Source: Bacteroidota bacterium | Lineage (GTDB): Bacteria; Bacteroidota; Bacteroidia; Flavobacteriales_D; Crocinitomicaceae | Direction of reading: 5' to 3' | DNA: 64,000 nt | Assembly: GCA_006226425.1 (NCBI GenBank) | Contig: SBGX01000025.1 | Location: 40,907-104,906 of the forward strand | In this document: one piece after another, positions 18,646 through 27,831 of the stretch | Layout: each line of letters begins with the position of its first letter | Position numbering within the stretch: position 1 is the first letter of the stretch | Program-made: the position numbers and the translations under genes | Notes under the pieces: generated by a model | What the model saw: only the letters and a program-made list of their open reading frames with translations | The model's database searches: none | What the model was told of the DNA's origin: nothing

Positions 18646-20049
18646 TTAGAGTTCTTGCAACCACCAATCATGCACTTCCTGGGCGGTGGCTACCCAGATA
18701 TCTTCTTTATCTGCAATCAGCTGAAGCAACTGCTGATAGCATTCTCCCCATTTTCGATAAGTGTTCCCTTTGGGAAAGGAAGTACGAATGTGCCAGTCAA
18801 TGGATCCGACTCCCTGGTTTTCACGAAGAACATCCAGGCCCTCGTCCAGCATTTGAAGCGCTTTTTCAACGGTCATCTGCTCATCGTAGAACATATTCCC
18901 ATCCATACACAGTACGGGTATCTGAAGGACCTTGATTGCCCTGTTTTCTTTTAAGTCAAAAGGAAAATAAGGAAGAGCTGAGTTCAGGCGGAAGCCAATG
19001 TGGTCGTTGAAGGAAAGCGAACTGTCATAGTCAAATCCAAGGGCTTCATGTTTCCTAAGTGTGCTGAAATAGTCTTTTCCAAGGTGCCAGTAGTGATGCC
19101 TGATCCCCTTGATTTCTTGCCTGCATAGTTGTTCCAATTTTCTTTTTTCGCTTCGAAACTTCTCTTCGTCCTGGTAAGACAGGTAGGAGTTGTGAAGACC
19201 AATTTCAAAACCATCTTGTTTCATGCGCTCAAAAACAGGAGGGTATGAAGGATGATCAATCTTATAAGTCACATCATAAATGCATTTTGCACCTTCCCAG
19301 CGACTAATCACGGCAAAGTAGTTGGAGGATCGGTACCCGAATTTCATTTCACTATCATAGACCTCATGAAAACACCAAAACTCATCTTTCTGTCGCTCAG
19401 TTAGGCACAGTTTGATCATGGTCAACAGGTACTTGTAGTGTCCCAGAATGCCTTTTGGACTCCATTTTCGCGGAAGCCAGGGGAAATATTTAAGCTCATC
19501 GTATTTCCCGGGAATATCAATATCATGGGAGAGAATAACACAGGCTTTTTTGCCATCTGGAAAAGGCGTTGGGAGCTTGGTTTGCCATTTCTTTTCGAGA
19601 AGTAGGCGAAAGTAAGCCACACAGCGATTGACCATTGGGAAATGAGCGATATCATGCTTAAACTGGAAAGATGATTTGTACTTCAAGCGCTCATGTTTAT
19701 CGTAGGCAGAGGCGTCGGCATGGAGGTTCCCTTCATCCGAAAGAAAGAAAGAAATGGAACGGATGAGGTCGAAGGGAATTTGATTGTCTTCCGGAACAGG
19801 CCATTGTTCGGGGCTTGATTTGAGTTTTTCCCAAATGAGATCATCCTTTTTTTTAAGGATCAAAATACTCGTTGCCGGAAGTGTTTTTGAAACATGTTCG
19901 AGGTATGCGATATGTGCATCTTCGGGGCTTGAACATATACGGGCCTTAATGCGCAGAGCCCGAAACAGAAAATCGAGAGTATATTGCTCGATGGGAGTCG
20001 GGTTTTCAATATAGTATTGAATAGCTATTGTTTCACTCCCTCTGTCCAT
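18646..20049 (-). CDS. Polysaccharide-deacetylase-like protein
   Basis: This 467-residue cytoplasmic-looking protein (no signal) has a NodB-type first motif, VILSHDIDIPG (about residues 170-180), where Asp residues would serve as base and metal ligand, preceded by a strand. EIGLHNSYLSY (about 278) and IDWHIRTSF (about 430) supply further His residues. The first ~165 residues form an extra N-terminal domain seen in such relatives. The reaction could be N- or O-deacetylation of a sugar or sugar nucleotide; the substrate is unknown. Its start overlaps the end of the upstream GNAT gene by 25 bp, so the two are translationally coupled and probably work on the same molecule. Confidence 0.7.
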   Translation of the reverse strand: MDRGSETIAIQYYIENPTPIEQYTLDFLFRALRIKARICSSPEDAHIAYLEHVSKTLPATSILILKKKDDLIWEKLKSSPEQWPVPEDNQIPFDLIRSISFFLSDEGNLHADASAYDKHERLKYKSSFQFKHDIAHFPMVNRCVAYFRLLLEKKWQTKLPTPFPDGKKACVILSHDIDIPGKYDELKYFPWLPRKWSPKGILGHYKYLLTMIKLCLTERQKDEFWCFHEVYDSEMKFGYRSSNYFAVISRWEGAKCIYDVTYKIDHPSYPPVFERMKQDGFEIGLHNSYLSYQDEEKFRSEKRKLEQLCRQEIKGIRHHYWHLGKDYFSTLRKHEALGFDYDSSLSFNDHIGFRLNSALPYFPFDLKENRAIKVLQIPVLCMDGNMFYDEQMTVEKALQMLDEGLDVLRENQGVGSIDWHIRTSFPKGNTYRKWGECYQQLLQLIADKEDIWVATAQEVHDWWLQEL

Positions 20050-21125
20050 AGACCATTAATATACCAGTTCTTAAAATCATTGAATTCTTCGTTCAGCGTT
20101 TGATCGAGAACAAGGGAGACAATGTACACCCGATTCATGTATTTCAGGGCGCCAAATTGCTGAAAGCAATCAAAGGCCTCCCGGTTGAGTTGATTCAGTC
20201 CATTTCCCTGGATTTGCAGGGTTTTAATTTCCTGGATTCCTCGTGCCTCCTCGCAGGCTTTAGCAATCAACCAGTTTTTGATTTCCGGCTTGGCGGCAGT
20301 GATATCACTCAAAAAGGCGTAGTGCTTCCCTTCCTGATGTGCCAGGACATAGTAACCCTGTAAATTTTTGTCCTGATCATAGACCGATCGAAAACGATAT
20401 TGGACGAAAGGGTTCTCGTGGATGCGATTTTGCATGAAGTATTCATCCATTTCGAGATGGACCAGCTGTGGGTATTGCTCCCGAATCCGCTTATATAGAT
20501 TTTTCATTTGACTTTCAGAAGCCAACTCTTCCCGGATATTAAGTTCCCGTTCGAAATGTTGATAGCTCGCCTGAATTCGCTTTTGAGTCCGCTTACTTTT
20601 GGAACTAAGCCAAAGCGATGCTAACATTTTGGAGAATCCTTTCACTTTGGATGCCAGACCGGGCGTTTGATCCTGATTGATGTCCCGAACCCGAAGCTGA
20701 ATAACATATTGTTCGATGCATTCATTTTGAACCTGGAACCCAAGTTTTTCCCAGACAGGTCCGAGGGCAGTGAAGCCCCAAATGTGTTTGATTCCCTTTT
20801 CACGACATTCATCAACTGCAAGAGTATAGAGCTTTTTGAACAGGCCTTTTCCCTGCAATTGTTGATCGAGGTAGGAAGTTTCGCTTTTGGCGCTTAGAAA
20901 GATGCCGCCGGCGCTGTGAATGGCATGGGGGATCATTCCCTGACTTCCCAGCACTTCCTGATTTGGCCCTTCAACCGTACAAAATATCATGTTGGGGTGA
21001 TCGTACTCCCAGGAGAAAACTCGTTGATCGTAGGGGAAGGGAAGTACACGGTCCAGAAAAGAAACAATCTCTTGATTCTCTGCTTGTTTGGTGCCTCTTA
21101 GTTGGTATGTTGTTTCGGAAGACAT
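20025..21125 (-). CDS. GNAT-family N-acetyltransferase
   Basis: This 366-residue protein has an acetyl-CoA binding motif region near 88-120 (QQLQGKGLFKKLYTLAVDEC, then HIWGFT and VWEKLGFQ), typical of GNAT enzymes. The long C-terminal half may be a second, degenerate GNAT fold or a substrate domain. No signal peptide. It overlaps the deacetylase-like gene downstream and follows the DUF6370 gene by 22 bp, so it sits inside a minus-strand operon. Acetylation of an amino sugar in surface-polysaccharide synthesis would fit its partner, but this is inference. Confidence 0.75.
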   Translation of the reverse strand: MSSETTYQLRGTKQAENQEIVSFLDRVLPFPYDQRVFSWEYDHPNMIFCTVEGPNQEVLGSQGMIPHAIHSAGGIFLSAKSETSYLDQQLQGKGLFKKLYTLAVDECREKGIKHIWGFTALGPVWEKLGFQVQNECIEQYVIQLRVRDINQDQTPGLASKVKGFSKMLASLWLSSKSKRTQKRIQASYQHFERELNIREELASESQMKNLYKRIREQYPQLVHLEMDEYFMQNRIHENPFVQYRFRSVYDQDKNLQGYYVLAHQEGKHYAFLSDITAAKPEIKNWLIAKACEEARGIQEIKTLQIQGNGLNQLNREAFDCFQQFGALKYMNRVYIVSLVLDQTLNEEFNDFKNWYINGLWTEGVKQ

Positions 21126-21147
21126 GTCTGATTATCCCAAAGGAACC

Positions 21148-21492
21148 TTATTTCAGATTGAATTTTTCGACAAAGAGAATATCACTTTGAACGAGATGTC
21201 CGGATAGGTCAGCATACAATACATGATTGCAAAACCCTTCCGGGCCATGTGCATCACCGTGATCATCAATATCTGTTCCTTTGATCCAGTAGTATTTCCC
21301 TTGAATTTTAGTAGCCAGTTTACAGCTGGTGGACTTCATGCCGAACTGGCATTTCCCGCAGGAAACTTCAACATTTTGATAGGAAATTAACTTTCGATTC
21401 TTGTTCTTTTTGAGAACTAGAGCAAAAAGCAAAACCCCGATTAGCAGGACTCCCAGGACGGGAAAAACGAATTTATTGGGTAATCTTGACAT
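21148..21492 (-). CDS. DUF6370-family membrane-anchored protein
   Basis: A 114-residue protein with an N-terminal membrane helix (about 8-27, VFPVLGVLLIGVLLFALVL). The soluble domain contains SCGKCQFGM, SCKLA, GTDIDDHGDAHGPEGFCNH, the pattern I associate with DUF6370. Cysteines and His/Asp residues suggest a metal or redox site facing the periplasm. Function unknown. It stands between the propeller lipoprotein and the GNAT gene on the same strand. Confidence 0.7.
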   Translation of the reverse strand: MSRLPNKFVFPVLGVLLIGVLLFALVLKKNKNRKLISYQNVEVSCGKCQFGMKSTSCKLATKIQGKYYWIKGTDIDDHGDAHGPEGFCNHVLYADLSGHLVQSDILFVEKFNLK

Positions 21493-21536
21493 GTGGTAAA
21501 AATAGTGTTTTGGGATGAAATCCTCCCGGGCACGTT

Positions 21537-22862
21537 CTATTTTTGGAGTTCTCCCTGCTGGTTGAGTTGATACATGACGCCATTCCAGTCAGAGATCCCG
21601 CTCGTGTGTTGCGGGGCACAAAACAAAATTTCACCGGTCGTTTTGACCACGATACCACCCATTTCCCCGATGGTTTTTCGACCTCGACCAGCTTGCATGA
21701 ACTCTTCGAGATCTTCCGTTTCCCAATTTGGTTCTGGGGGTCCAAAATCTTTTTCCCAACGTTTATTCCCATCTTCATCAAAGGAAACAAGAATCAATTG
21801 TCGCTCCCGGGAAAGCCCGGCAAAATAGCAATTCCCCTCTTTGTCAATGGCTACTTCACTGTTTTCTGTTGGACGACAGGCCTGAAGGTGTTCCCACTTT
21901 TTTTCAAGTTGCCAGTTAAGCTTCACCAGGTGATGAGCCTTCTCACCATGATAGGCCGAAACAGAGATAAGAATCCCGTCATCAGCCACGGCCAGGGAAA
22001 AACCAGTGTTCCATTCGGTGCCATAGTTGGATTTTTTCCAGGAAAAATGTTGTTGATTCAGGGTTTTGGCAGAAGTATCGAGCAGTGCAACAAAAGTGGA
22101 AGTACTTGAAGCATAATTACCCAGGAGAAAAAGCCCCTTGGAGTCATCCCAGCCCAGAGCCGCGGCACTTTGGTCTGTGTTTTCCATCAATCGGGGAGCT
22201 TTTCCCTTCCAGACTTTGTCCCAAAGTAACTTGCCGTCGGAAGAGAGTTTGACCAGCCTGATTTCATGGTGTTTGGTCGCATTCAAATCTCCACCCACAT
22301 ATCGGGTTTGGTGGCAGGCCATGATCAGATCCCCACCGGCAACTTCCACCAAATCTACGGCCGTACTGTTCAGTGGGCTTTTGATTTGTTTTTTCCAGAT
22401 CGGGGTTCCGTCTTTGGAAAGTTTTACGATAACGGGGGCCTGAGTGCGATCCCAGCTATGCGTTTTTTCCCGTTCCTCCGTAAAGAAGCCCATGATATAG
22501 TAAGTTTGACCCTTACCACGAATGATTTTACTAGCCTCAAATGCAAATGGGAGGATTTTGGTCCACAATGAATCGCCGCGAGCATTTGTTTGATGCAAAA
22601 TAATATTGGGACGACCTGAAAAAGATTTTCGAATGTATTCAGGGTATTTTTCCTCATCATAACCGTACAGTTCATTGTGGATATCATAGTCTGCCTTATC
22701 AAATCTTCCACAGAATAGCGCACCGCCATCATAACTTTCCGCACAATCAAAAAGCTTGATGGAGAATCCCGGTTCGATCAGTTTTTTTTTAAACGTAATG
22801 GGTTGAGAGTTGCAGGATAAAAGAGAAAATAGCGTAAGAATGTAACAACAGGTTCTGAGCAT
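21537..22862 (-). CDS. Predicted lipoprotein with beta-propeller repeats
   Basis: This 441-residue protein has a lipoprotein signal (CYILTLFSLLSCNS, lipobox LLSC). The rest shows repeated units such as VKLSKDGTPIWKKQI, VKLSSDGKLLWDKVW, LVSFDEDGNKRWEKDF, each ending in G-x-x-x-W. These are typical of PQQ-like or SBBP-type propeller blades. Such proteins bind surface or periplasmic ligands; no enzyme motif is visible. It is the first gene of the minus-strand cluster running down to 18646. Confidence 0.78.
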   Translation of the reverse strand: MLRTCCYILTLFSLLSCNSQPITFKKKLIEPGFSIKLFDCAESYDGGALFCGRFDKADYDIHNELYGYDEEKYPEYIRKSFSGRPNIILHQTNARGDSLWTKILPFAFEASKIIRGKGQTYYIMGFFTEEREKTHSWDRTQAPVIVKLSKDGTPIWKKQIKSPLNSTAVDLVEVAGGDLIMACHQTRYVGGDLNATKHHEIRLVKLSSDGKLLWDKVWKGKAPRLMENTDQSAAALGWDDSKGLFLLGNYASSTSTFVALLDTSAKTLNQQHFSWKKSNYGTEWNTGFSLAVADDGILISVSAYHGEKAHHLVKLNWQLEKKWEHLQACRPTENSEVAIDKEGNCYFAGLSRERQLILVSFDEDGNKRWEKDFGPPEPNWETEDLEEFMQAGRGRKTIGEMGGIVVKTTGEILFCAPQHTSGISDWNGVMYQLNQQGELQK

Positions 22863-22952
22863 TGCATGTGTTTTGGTCGTGGGACTAAAGATAAAAAGGA
22901 TGATGAAACTAACCTTTTTTAATTGGAGCCGTTTACTATGCTGAACAGCGTA

Positions 22953-22983
22953 TTGACAAACTCCTTAAAGAAAGGTATATTTG
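22953..22983 (+). promoter_or_regulatory. Promoter of the PKD/T9SS protein gene
   Basis: TTGAC at 22953 and TATATTTG at 22976-22983 (TAnnTTTG), with starts 23 bp apart, match the Bacteroidota -33/-7 arrangement. The ATG follows 27 bases after the -7 box. Confidence 0.7.
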
Positions 22984-23010
22984 TTTGGCAGTAATCACAA
23001 ATTAAAAACT

Positions 23011-25422
23011 ATGAAAAAATTTTTACTTGTATTGAGTTTAATCTTTGTGTCCTGGACCTGGGCCCAAATAGATTTTACTGTAACTCCCACCAGTGGTTGT
23101 AACCCCGTGGATGTACAATTCCAGTTCGATGGGGACGCAACTGGTGTGGCAACGCTTTATTTTGACCTGGGGAACGGAGACGAATTATCTGGTGCCATAA
23201 GCGATAATTTCTCGTATACCTACAACACATCCGGAAGTTTTACGGTAATGATGTTTGCTTTGGATGCGAATGATGAAGTACTTGGCTTCAATACACATAC
23301 AGTTGAAGTTACCGGACCATTCGTTTCGGCGTCGTTGACCACAGCTGGATTGGGAGAAAGCATCAATTTTTCAATTGAGGGAACACATACATCGGTCAGC
23401 TGGGACTTTGGTGACGGAGCGACTTCAACTGAAAGTTCATTGACACATAGTTATGCTGCTGCGGGGACTTACGACGTAACGGCTACTGTTGAGTCGACAG
23501 ATTGCGGAACGCAAACACTGACGGTGTCAATCGAAGTGCTTGGATTTGATTTTAGCTTCACTCCAGAATCCGGGTGTACTCCTCAGGATGTGACATTCTC
23601 CTTTTCAGGGGATACAAATAATGTAGCCTTCTACATTTGGGATTTTGGTGATGGAGAAAATGCCTTTGCAGGAAACTCGGGAGATCAAATGCACACCTAC
23701 ACACAGTCGGGAAGCTTTGAAATTACCCTAACCCTTTTTGATGGCTTTTTTCAACCGACGGGTAGCCTGACAAAGAGCATTATGATCAATGGTTTGGGAA
23801 TCGATTCGGATTTTGAAATTACGAACCCGGGACAGCAGATCAACTTTACAGCGCTTGGTGTCAGCAGTGGTAGCGTGAACTGGGATTTTGGAGACGGAAA
23901 TACGACCACAGAGTTAAATCCTAGTCATAGCTATGCCAGTCCAGGAGTTTATGAAGTTAAAATGACATCTGTTTCAAGCCTTTGTGGAGAGCAAACAGCA
24001 ACTCGAACAATCACCATCGCGAATATGCAAGTGAGTGCGACGATCAATGGAACATGTACGCTTCCTGCTTCAGTTAACTTTTCGTTCACTGGGGATGTTA
24101 CTCCTGCATTTTTGGCCTGGGATTTTGGCGATGATTCAACAGCCTTTGGTCAGGATGCCATGTTGACACATGACTATCTGGCGAATGGTTCGTACACGGT
24201 TTTTGTTTCCTTGTTCGATGACTTTTTCAATGACCTGGGAACTGTTCAGGTCGACGTACACATTGGGGCCACCGTTCAGGCTTCAAACATGACACCATCA
24301 GTTGCCGAGAATGTACTTTTCGAAGTGAACGGAGAGTACAATTCTGTCAGCTGGAATTTTGGTGATGGGAACACTTCGACTGACAATGTTGCGGAACACG
24401 CGTTTGCTTCTACCGGAAATTATTGGGTGGTGGCAACCATTGAAACACCGGATTGTGGAACCATCATGGATTCTGTTGAAGTAATTGTGAAGGATATTAG
24501 CTATCAGATCACGAACAATTCGGTTTGTCTTCCGGCAGAAGTGGCTTTTGCCTACACAGGTTCGGATGCGGATGCGGTATTGTTTTACTGGAATTTCGGT
24601 GACGGAAATGACTTTTTTGGGTCAGCCACGACGGTAACACATACCTATACCTCACCAGGAACTTATACAGTTGATATTGAAGCATACACTTCCACCTTAC
24701 AGGAATTGGGTGCCAGAAGTTATGAGGTAGTGATCAATGGTGGTGCAGGTGGTTTTGAACTGCAACCAATGGGAAGTTTGATCATTTGTGAGGGAGATAG
24801 CCTGGTAATCAATTCACCTGTTACAGCTGGTTTAACCTGGTCAACTGGAGAAACTAGTTCCAGCATTGTAGTCAAAGATGCCGGACAAATTTGGGCTGTT
24901 TCTAGCAATCAGGGCTGTGAGGCAAAAAGTGATACGCTGAATATTACGACAGCAGGACTTCCAACGGTTGATGCCGGAACAGATGTGGAAGTTTGTGCGG
25001 GAAGCGAAGTGACCCTGAATGGTTCTGGTGCGGATAGTTATGTTTGGGACAATGGGGTTCAGGACGGAGTAGCTTTTACACCATCGGATACAACTGTTTA
25101 TACAGTGACCGGAACGGATGCTAACGGATGTAAGAATACGGATCAGGTCACGGTGAATGTGAACGCATGCGCCGGATTGGATGAGTTGGGTCAGGAGATG
25201 ATGAAACTCTATCCGAACCCAAGTCAGGGTATTGTACATATTGAGAGTAATCTGCTTCACGCCAGTTGGGAGCTGAGCAATCTGCTTGGTGAAAAACTGT
25301 TGGAAGGAAGCGGAAACGCTGAAGTTGATCTTCGTCAATTGCCTGATGGAATGTACCTCATTCGTCTGAAAGATAAAAATGGTTATTTGAGATCAGCACA
25401 ACGATTGATCCTGAATAGATAA
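23011..25422 (+). CDS. T9SS-exported protein with seven PKD domains
   Basis: An 803-residue protein from the ATG at 23011; a TTG codon upstream would only add residues ahead of the signal peptide (MKKFLLVLSLIFVSWTWAQ). Seven PKD-like domains follow (WDFGDG or variants) in two alternating kinds. One begins with a Cys (SGCTPQDVTFSF), the other with GQQINF or GESINF and carries VSWDFGDG. Two Ig-like units follow (ICEGDSLVIN; VCAGSEVTLNG), then a T9SS type A sorting domain from about residue 731 (LYPNPSQG, LPDGMYLIRL). It is exported through the outer membrane and probably surface-attached. Adhesive or structural role inferred. Confidence 0.88.
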   Translation: MKKFLLVLSLIFVSWTWAQIDFTVTPTSGCNPVDVQFQFDGDATGVATLYFDLGNGDELSGAISDNFSYTYNTSGSFTVMMFALDANDEVLGFNTHTVEVTGPFVSASLTTAGLGESINFSIEGTHTSVSWDFGDGATSTESSLTHSYAAAGTYDVTATVESTDCGTQTLTVSIEVLGFDFSFTPESGCTPQDVTFSFSGDTNNVAFYIWDFGDGENAFAGNSGDQMHTYTQSGSFEITLTLFDGFFQPTGSLTKSIMINGLGIDSDFEITNPGQQINFTALGVSSGSVNWDFGDGNTTTELNPSHSYASPGVYEVKMTSVSSLCGEQTATRTITIANMQVSATINGTCTLPASVNFSFTGDVTPAFLAWDFGDDSTAFGQDAMLTHDYLANGSYTVFVSLFDDFFNDLGTVQVDVHIGATVQASNMTPSVAENVLFEVNGEYNSVSWNFGDGNTSTDNVAEHAFASTGNYWVVATIETPDCGTIMDSVEVIVKDISYQITNNSVCLPAEVAFAYTGSDADAVLFYWNFGDGNDFFGSATTVTHTYTSPGTYTVDIEAYTSTLQELGARSYEVVINGGAGGFELQPMGSLIICEGDSLVINSPVTAGLTWSTGETSSSIVVKDAGQIWAVSSNQGCEAKSDTLNITTAGLPTVDAGTDVEVCAGSEVTLNGSGADSYVWDNGVQDGVAFTPSDTTVYTVTGTDANGCKNTDQVTVNVNACAGLDELGQEMMKLYPNPSQGIVHIESNLLHASWELSNLLGEKLLEGSGNAEVDLRQLPDGMYLIRLKDKNGYLRSAQRLILNR

Positions 25423-25439
25423 GAAAATCAGAAAATGAT

Positions 25440-26246
25440 TTACTGGGGCCGTCCGACAGGATGGCCCTTTTTTCGTTTCATAGCTTTCCTTGACTGGTAA
25501 ATGATCATTCGGAAGAAGAGAAAAACCGAAATGATAGCCACAGGAATTTGAACGAGCAGATACATTTGATAATCATCCCAAAAAACCTCAAAAAGAAACT
25601 TGGGGTCCTCGAAGCAGTAGATTTGTTTATTTTTAATAGTGAGAGGGTTTGTCTGGCTAACAACAAACTCACCGACTACCGTATCACCCACACCAAGTCC
25701 GCGCTCAAAATACACGTGATCATACGATCCAATTTGTTGCCTCATGTATTCCAGAAATTGGAAGTCCTTCGATTTGTTCTCATCTAACTGAACCGTCATG
25801 CTGTCCTTGCCAATGAATCCATAAGTTCGGAGCTTTCGTTTTAGCAAATCTTTGGAAAAAATGGGCATTGGAAGTTCTCTGGGGCCATAGCCAAAGCGAT
25901 CCGGGAAGCCGTCGAAGGAATACTGAAGTCGCTCATGGAATAAAGGAATGGTCACACTTCTTTGTCGGTTAATGCGATCGTAGTGGCGCACCATTGGTTT
26001 TTCAAATTCCGTCACCAGTGGGCTTTTTAAAGGGCCCTTGGTCTGAAGGACTATGATTCCAGTGAGTACGTCTCCTTTTTGCTGGTGCTCAAAATCTTTC
26101 CAGTGAAGGACGGGCAACTTCTTTAATTGATAATGGCAGAAGATTCCATACGAGGAGTAGAGAGGAAAGCCTAGAAAAAGGGCAAAGAAAATGAGGATGA
26201 GAAACCAGGTAAACAGGGATGTGCGTTTTTTTGTTCTCTCAGTCAT
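25440..26246 (-). CDS. Two-helix membrane protein, GIDE-like
   Basis: A 268-residue protein with one membrane helix near the N-terminus (WFLILIFFALFLGFPLY) and another near residues 232-252 (LLVQIPVAIISVFLFF). Between them lies a soluble region (KGPLKSPLVTEFEKPMVRHY; YFERGLGVGDTVVGEFVV). The helix-domain-helix layout and these patterns resemble the GIDE domain of MULAN-type proteins, without any RING finger. The match is weak. It is last in a minus-strand run after two GNAT genes. Its final codons overlap a plus-strand terminator. Confidence 0.5.
   Translation of the reverse strand: MTERTKKRTSLFTWFLILIFFALFLGFPLYSSYGIFCHYQLKKLPVLHWKDFEHQQKGDVLTGIIVLQTKGPLKSPLVTEFEKPMVRHYDRINRQRSVTIPLFHERLQYSFDGFPDRFGYGPRELPMPIFSKDLLKRKLRTYGFIGKDSMTVQLDENKSKDFQFLEYMRQQIGSYDHVYFERGLGVGDTVVGEFVVSQTNPLTIKNKQIYCFEDPKFLFEVFWDDYQMYLLVQIPVAIISVFLFFRMIIYQSRKAMKRKKGHPVGRPQ
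25446..25473 (+). terminator. Terminator of the PKD protein gene
   Basis: Stem GGGCCGTCC/GGATGGCCC (one G-T pair), loop GACA, then six T. It lies inside the last codons of the convergent minus-strand gene, so the same bases encode that protein's C-terminal HPVGRP. Confidence 0.85.
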
Positions 26247-26252
26247 GTTGTA

Positions 26253-26783
26253 CTATTTTTGGAAATGCAAGTTTAAGAAAGATTCCCGATTGACCTTGAA
26301 ATAGGAAGCGTCCAGAATGCCATGACAGGGAGCCGATTTCCAATAGTGCATTCCCAGTTTTTCCAGTACTTTGATAGAGGCAGGATTTGCTTTAGCAGCG
26401 CGACCAATGATTTCCTCAAAATGGAGCTTTTTAAAGCCATATCTTAAGCAGGCCAAAGCAGCTTCGGTAGCATATCCCCGTCCCCAATGCTTCTGATGGA
26501 ATCGAAAACCGATATCGATCATTTGTTCTTCATTGAGTTTCAGTCCACACCAGCCCAGAAATTCTCCATATTCTTTGGAGAGAACGGCCCAGCGTCCGAA
26601 TCCATTTAGGTGGTAGTCCTGATAATTTTCCAGAAATTTTCGAGCTTCTTGCACTGAGTGAAACGCACTGTCACCTGTGTATCGGATCACTTCCGGATCG
26701 GCGTTGAGTTCATGCAACTGTGCGGCATCATCAGGAGAGAATTCCCGTAGGATCAGACGTTCGGTTTCCAGGATCGTGTTCAT
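26253..26783 (-). CDS. GNAT acetyltransferase, RimJ/RimL-like
   Basis: A 176-residue GNAT enzyme. It starts with the usual TERLILREFSPDDA, and has GFRFHQKHWGRGYATEA (acetyl-CoA loop) and NPASIKVLEKLGM near the C-terminal end. This subfamily acetylates protein N-termini, amino acids or small amines; the substrate cannot be read from sequence. Its ATG overlaps the stop of the upstream GNAT gene (ATGA), so the two are coupled. Confidence 0.88.
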   Translation of the reverse strand: MNTILETERLILREFSPDDAAQLHELNADPEVIRYTGDSAFHSVQEARKFLENYQDYHLNGFGRWAVLSKEYGEFLGWCGLKLNEEQMIDIGFRFHQKHWGRGYATEAALACLRYGFKKLHFEEIIGRAAKANPASIKVLEKLGMHYWKSAPCHGILDASYFKVNRESFLNLHFQK

Positions 26784-27274
26784 ACATCGTTTTTTGGGAG
26801 AAGTGCTAATTTCATGCCTTCGTGACTTGCTTTGAAGCCAAGTCGTTCGTAGAATTCGATGGCCTCAGGTCGTTGCTTATCGGTTGTTAATTGAAGCATC
26901 CGGGCTCCCTGATCCTGGGCGCGCTGAATGGCCCAGCGAAAGAGAAAATCGCCCAATCCCTGTCCACGAAATTCTTTTTTGATTCGGACAGCCTCTATTT
27001 GTGCCCGGATACTGCCCTGATGCGTCAGATATGGAATAAACGTGAGCTGCAAAGTTCCTATAACGGTTCCGGAGACATGTTCCAGGACCATTAACTCCTG
27101 ATTTGTATCGGAGGAGATTCGTTCAAAGGCCTGGACGTAGCTTTCGGGGAGGGGTTGCTGATAGTTTTCCCGTTTTTCTCCCAGGGGGTCATCGGCTAAA
27201 AGTTTGACGATGGAGTTCAGATCTTTGGACTCCGCTTTTCGGATTAAAAAGTCCTTGTGACGAAGAAAATCCAT
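26780..27274 (-). CDS. GNAT-family N-acetyltransferase
   Basis: A 164-residue GNAT protein from the ATG at 27274. The longer reading from 27412 would run through the upstream SRPBCC gene and is rejected. It shows FLIRKAESKDLNSIVKLL at the start, RIKKEFRGQGLGDFLFRWA (acetyl-CoA binding) and EAIEFYERLGF. The family includes amine and aminoglycoside-type acetyltransferases; the substrate is unknown. It lies 19 bp behind the SRPBCC gene and overlaps the next GNAT by 4 bp. Confidence 0.87.
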   Translation of the reverse strand: MDFLRHKDFLIRKAESKDLNSIVKLLADDPLGEKRENYQQPLPESYVQAFERISSDTNQELMVLEHVSGTVIGTLQLTFIPYLTHQGSIRAQIEAVRIKKEFRGQGLGDFLFRWAIQRAQDQGARMLQLTTDKQRPEAIEFYERLGFKASHEGMKLALLPKNDV

Positions 27275-27293
27275 ACGACAAAAATAAGTCTTT

Positions 27294-27734
27294 TTAGTCC
27301 ATTTTCCGACAATACTCCTGAAGTCGCTGGACGATGAAGTAATCCCATCCGCCCTGACAATTTTCCGCGGAAAATTCTGGAATATCCTGTGGAAAACTGT
27401 CCATTCCTTCATGGATAACCGTTATTTGGCATCCGTTCTCCTCTTCTTTCAGGTAAAAACTTACAATGGAAGTACCCGGGTAAGAGTCATAGCTCCAGTT
27501 GAGGCTTAATTTCTGACTTGGAATGACCTCGCGAACCCTCCAGCGATGGGGAAAACGCCTTCCACCCGAGTGAACATCAAAACAGATTTCAAAACCTGTT
27601 TCAGGCCTAAAATCGGGAATGTTTTCGAAGAACCATTGAGTCATTTGCGAAACTTCCGTGAGAGCTTTCCATACAATTTCCACCGGTTGTTGCAGGAGTT
27701 GGGAAACCTGAATATTATAAGTGTTTGCGTCCAA
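27294..27734 (-). CDS. SRPBCC/AHSA1-family protein
   Basis: A 146-residue single-domain protein with the start-domain pattern: LLQQPVEIVWKALTEVSQMTQWFF, a middle RVREVIPSQKLSLNWSY, and a C-terminal helix beginning GGWDYFIVQRLQEYC. This is the Aha1-C/START-like (SRPBCC) fold that holds hydrophobic ligands or binds proteins. Function unknown. It heads the four-gene minus-strand run 27734-25440. Confidence 0.85.
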   Translation of the reverse strand: MDANTYNIQVSQLLQQPVEIVWKALTEVSQMTQWFFENIPDFRPETGFEICFDVHSGGRRFPHRWRVREVIPSQKLSLNWSYDSYPGTSIVSFYLKEEENGCQITVIHEGMDSFPQDIPEFSAENCQGGWDYFIVQRLQEYCRKMD

Positions 27735-27831
27735 TACTGAGAAATTTAAAGGGAACTAAAGCTACACAAATTAATTGAGTCTGGGAAGTGCGAAGTATCT
27801 AAAATAAGTACATTTGGAACGAAGCCCGGCA

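Noticed and set aside
21543..22109. 188-codon open frame on the plus strand inside the propeller lipoprotein gene
   Set aside because: It lies wholly opposite a gene with a signal peptide and repeat motifs; its product shows no family signature.
24841..25338. 165-codon minus-strand frame opposite the T9SS domain
   Set aside because: The plus strand encodes Ig-like and T9SS sorting motifs; the antisense product is unfamiliar.
27809..27816. TACATTTG before the first Crp/Fnr gene, as a -7 box
   Set aside because: There is no -33 element at the right distance, and the leader would be only about 10 bases.
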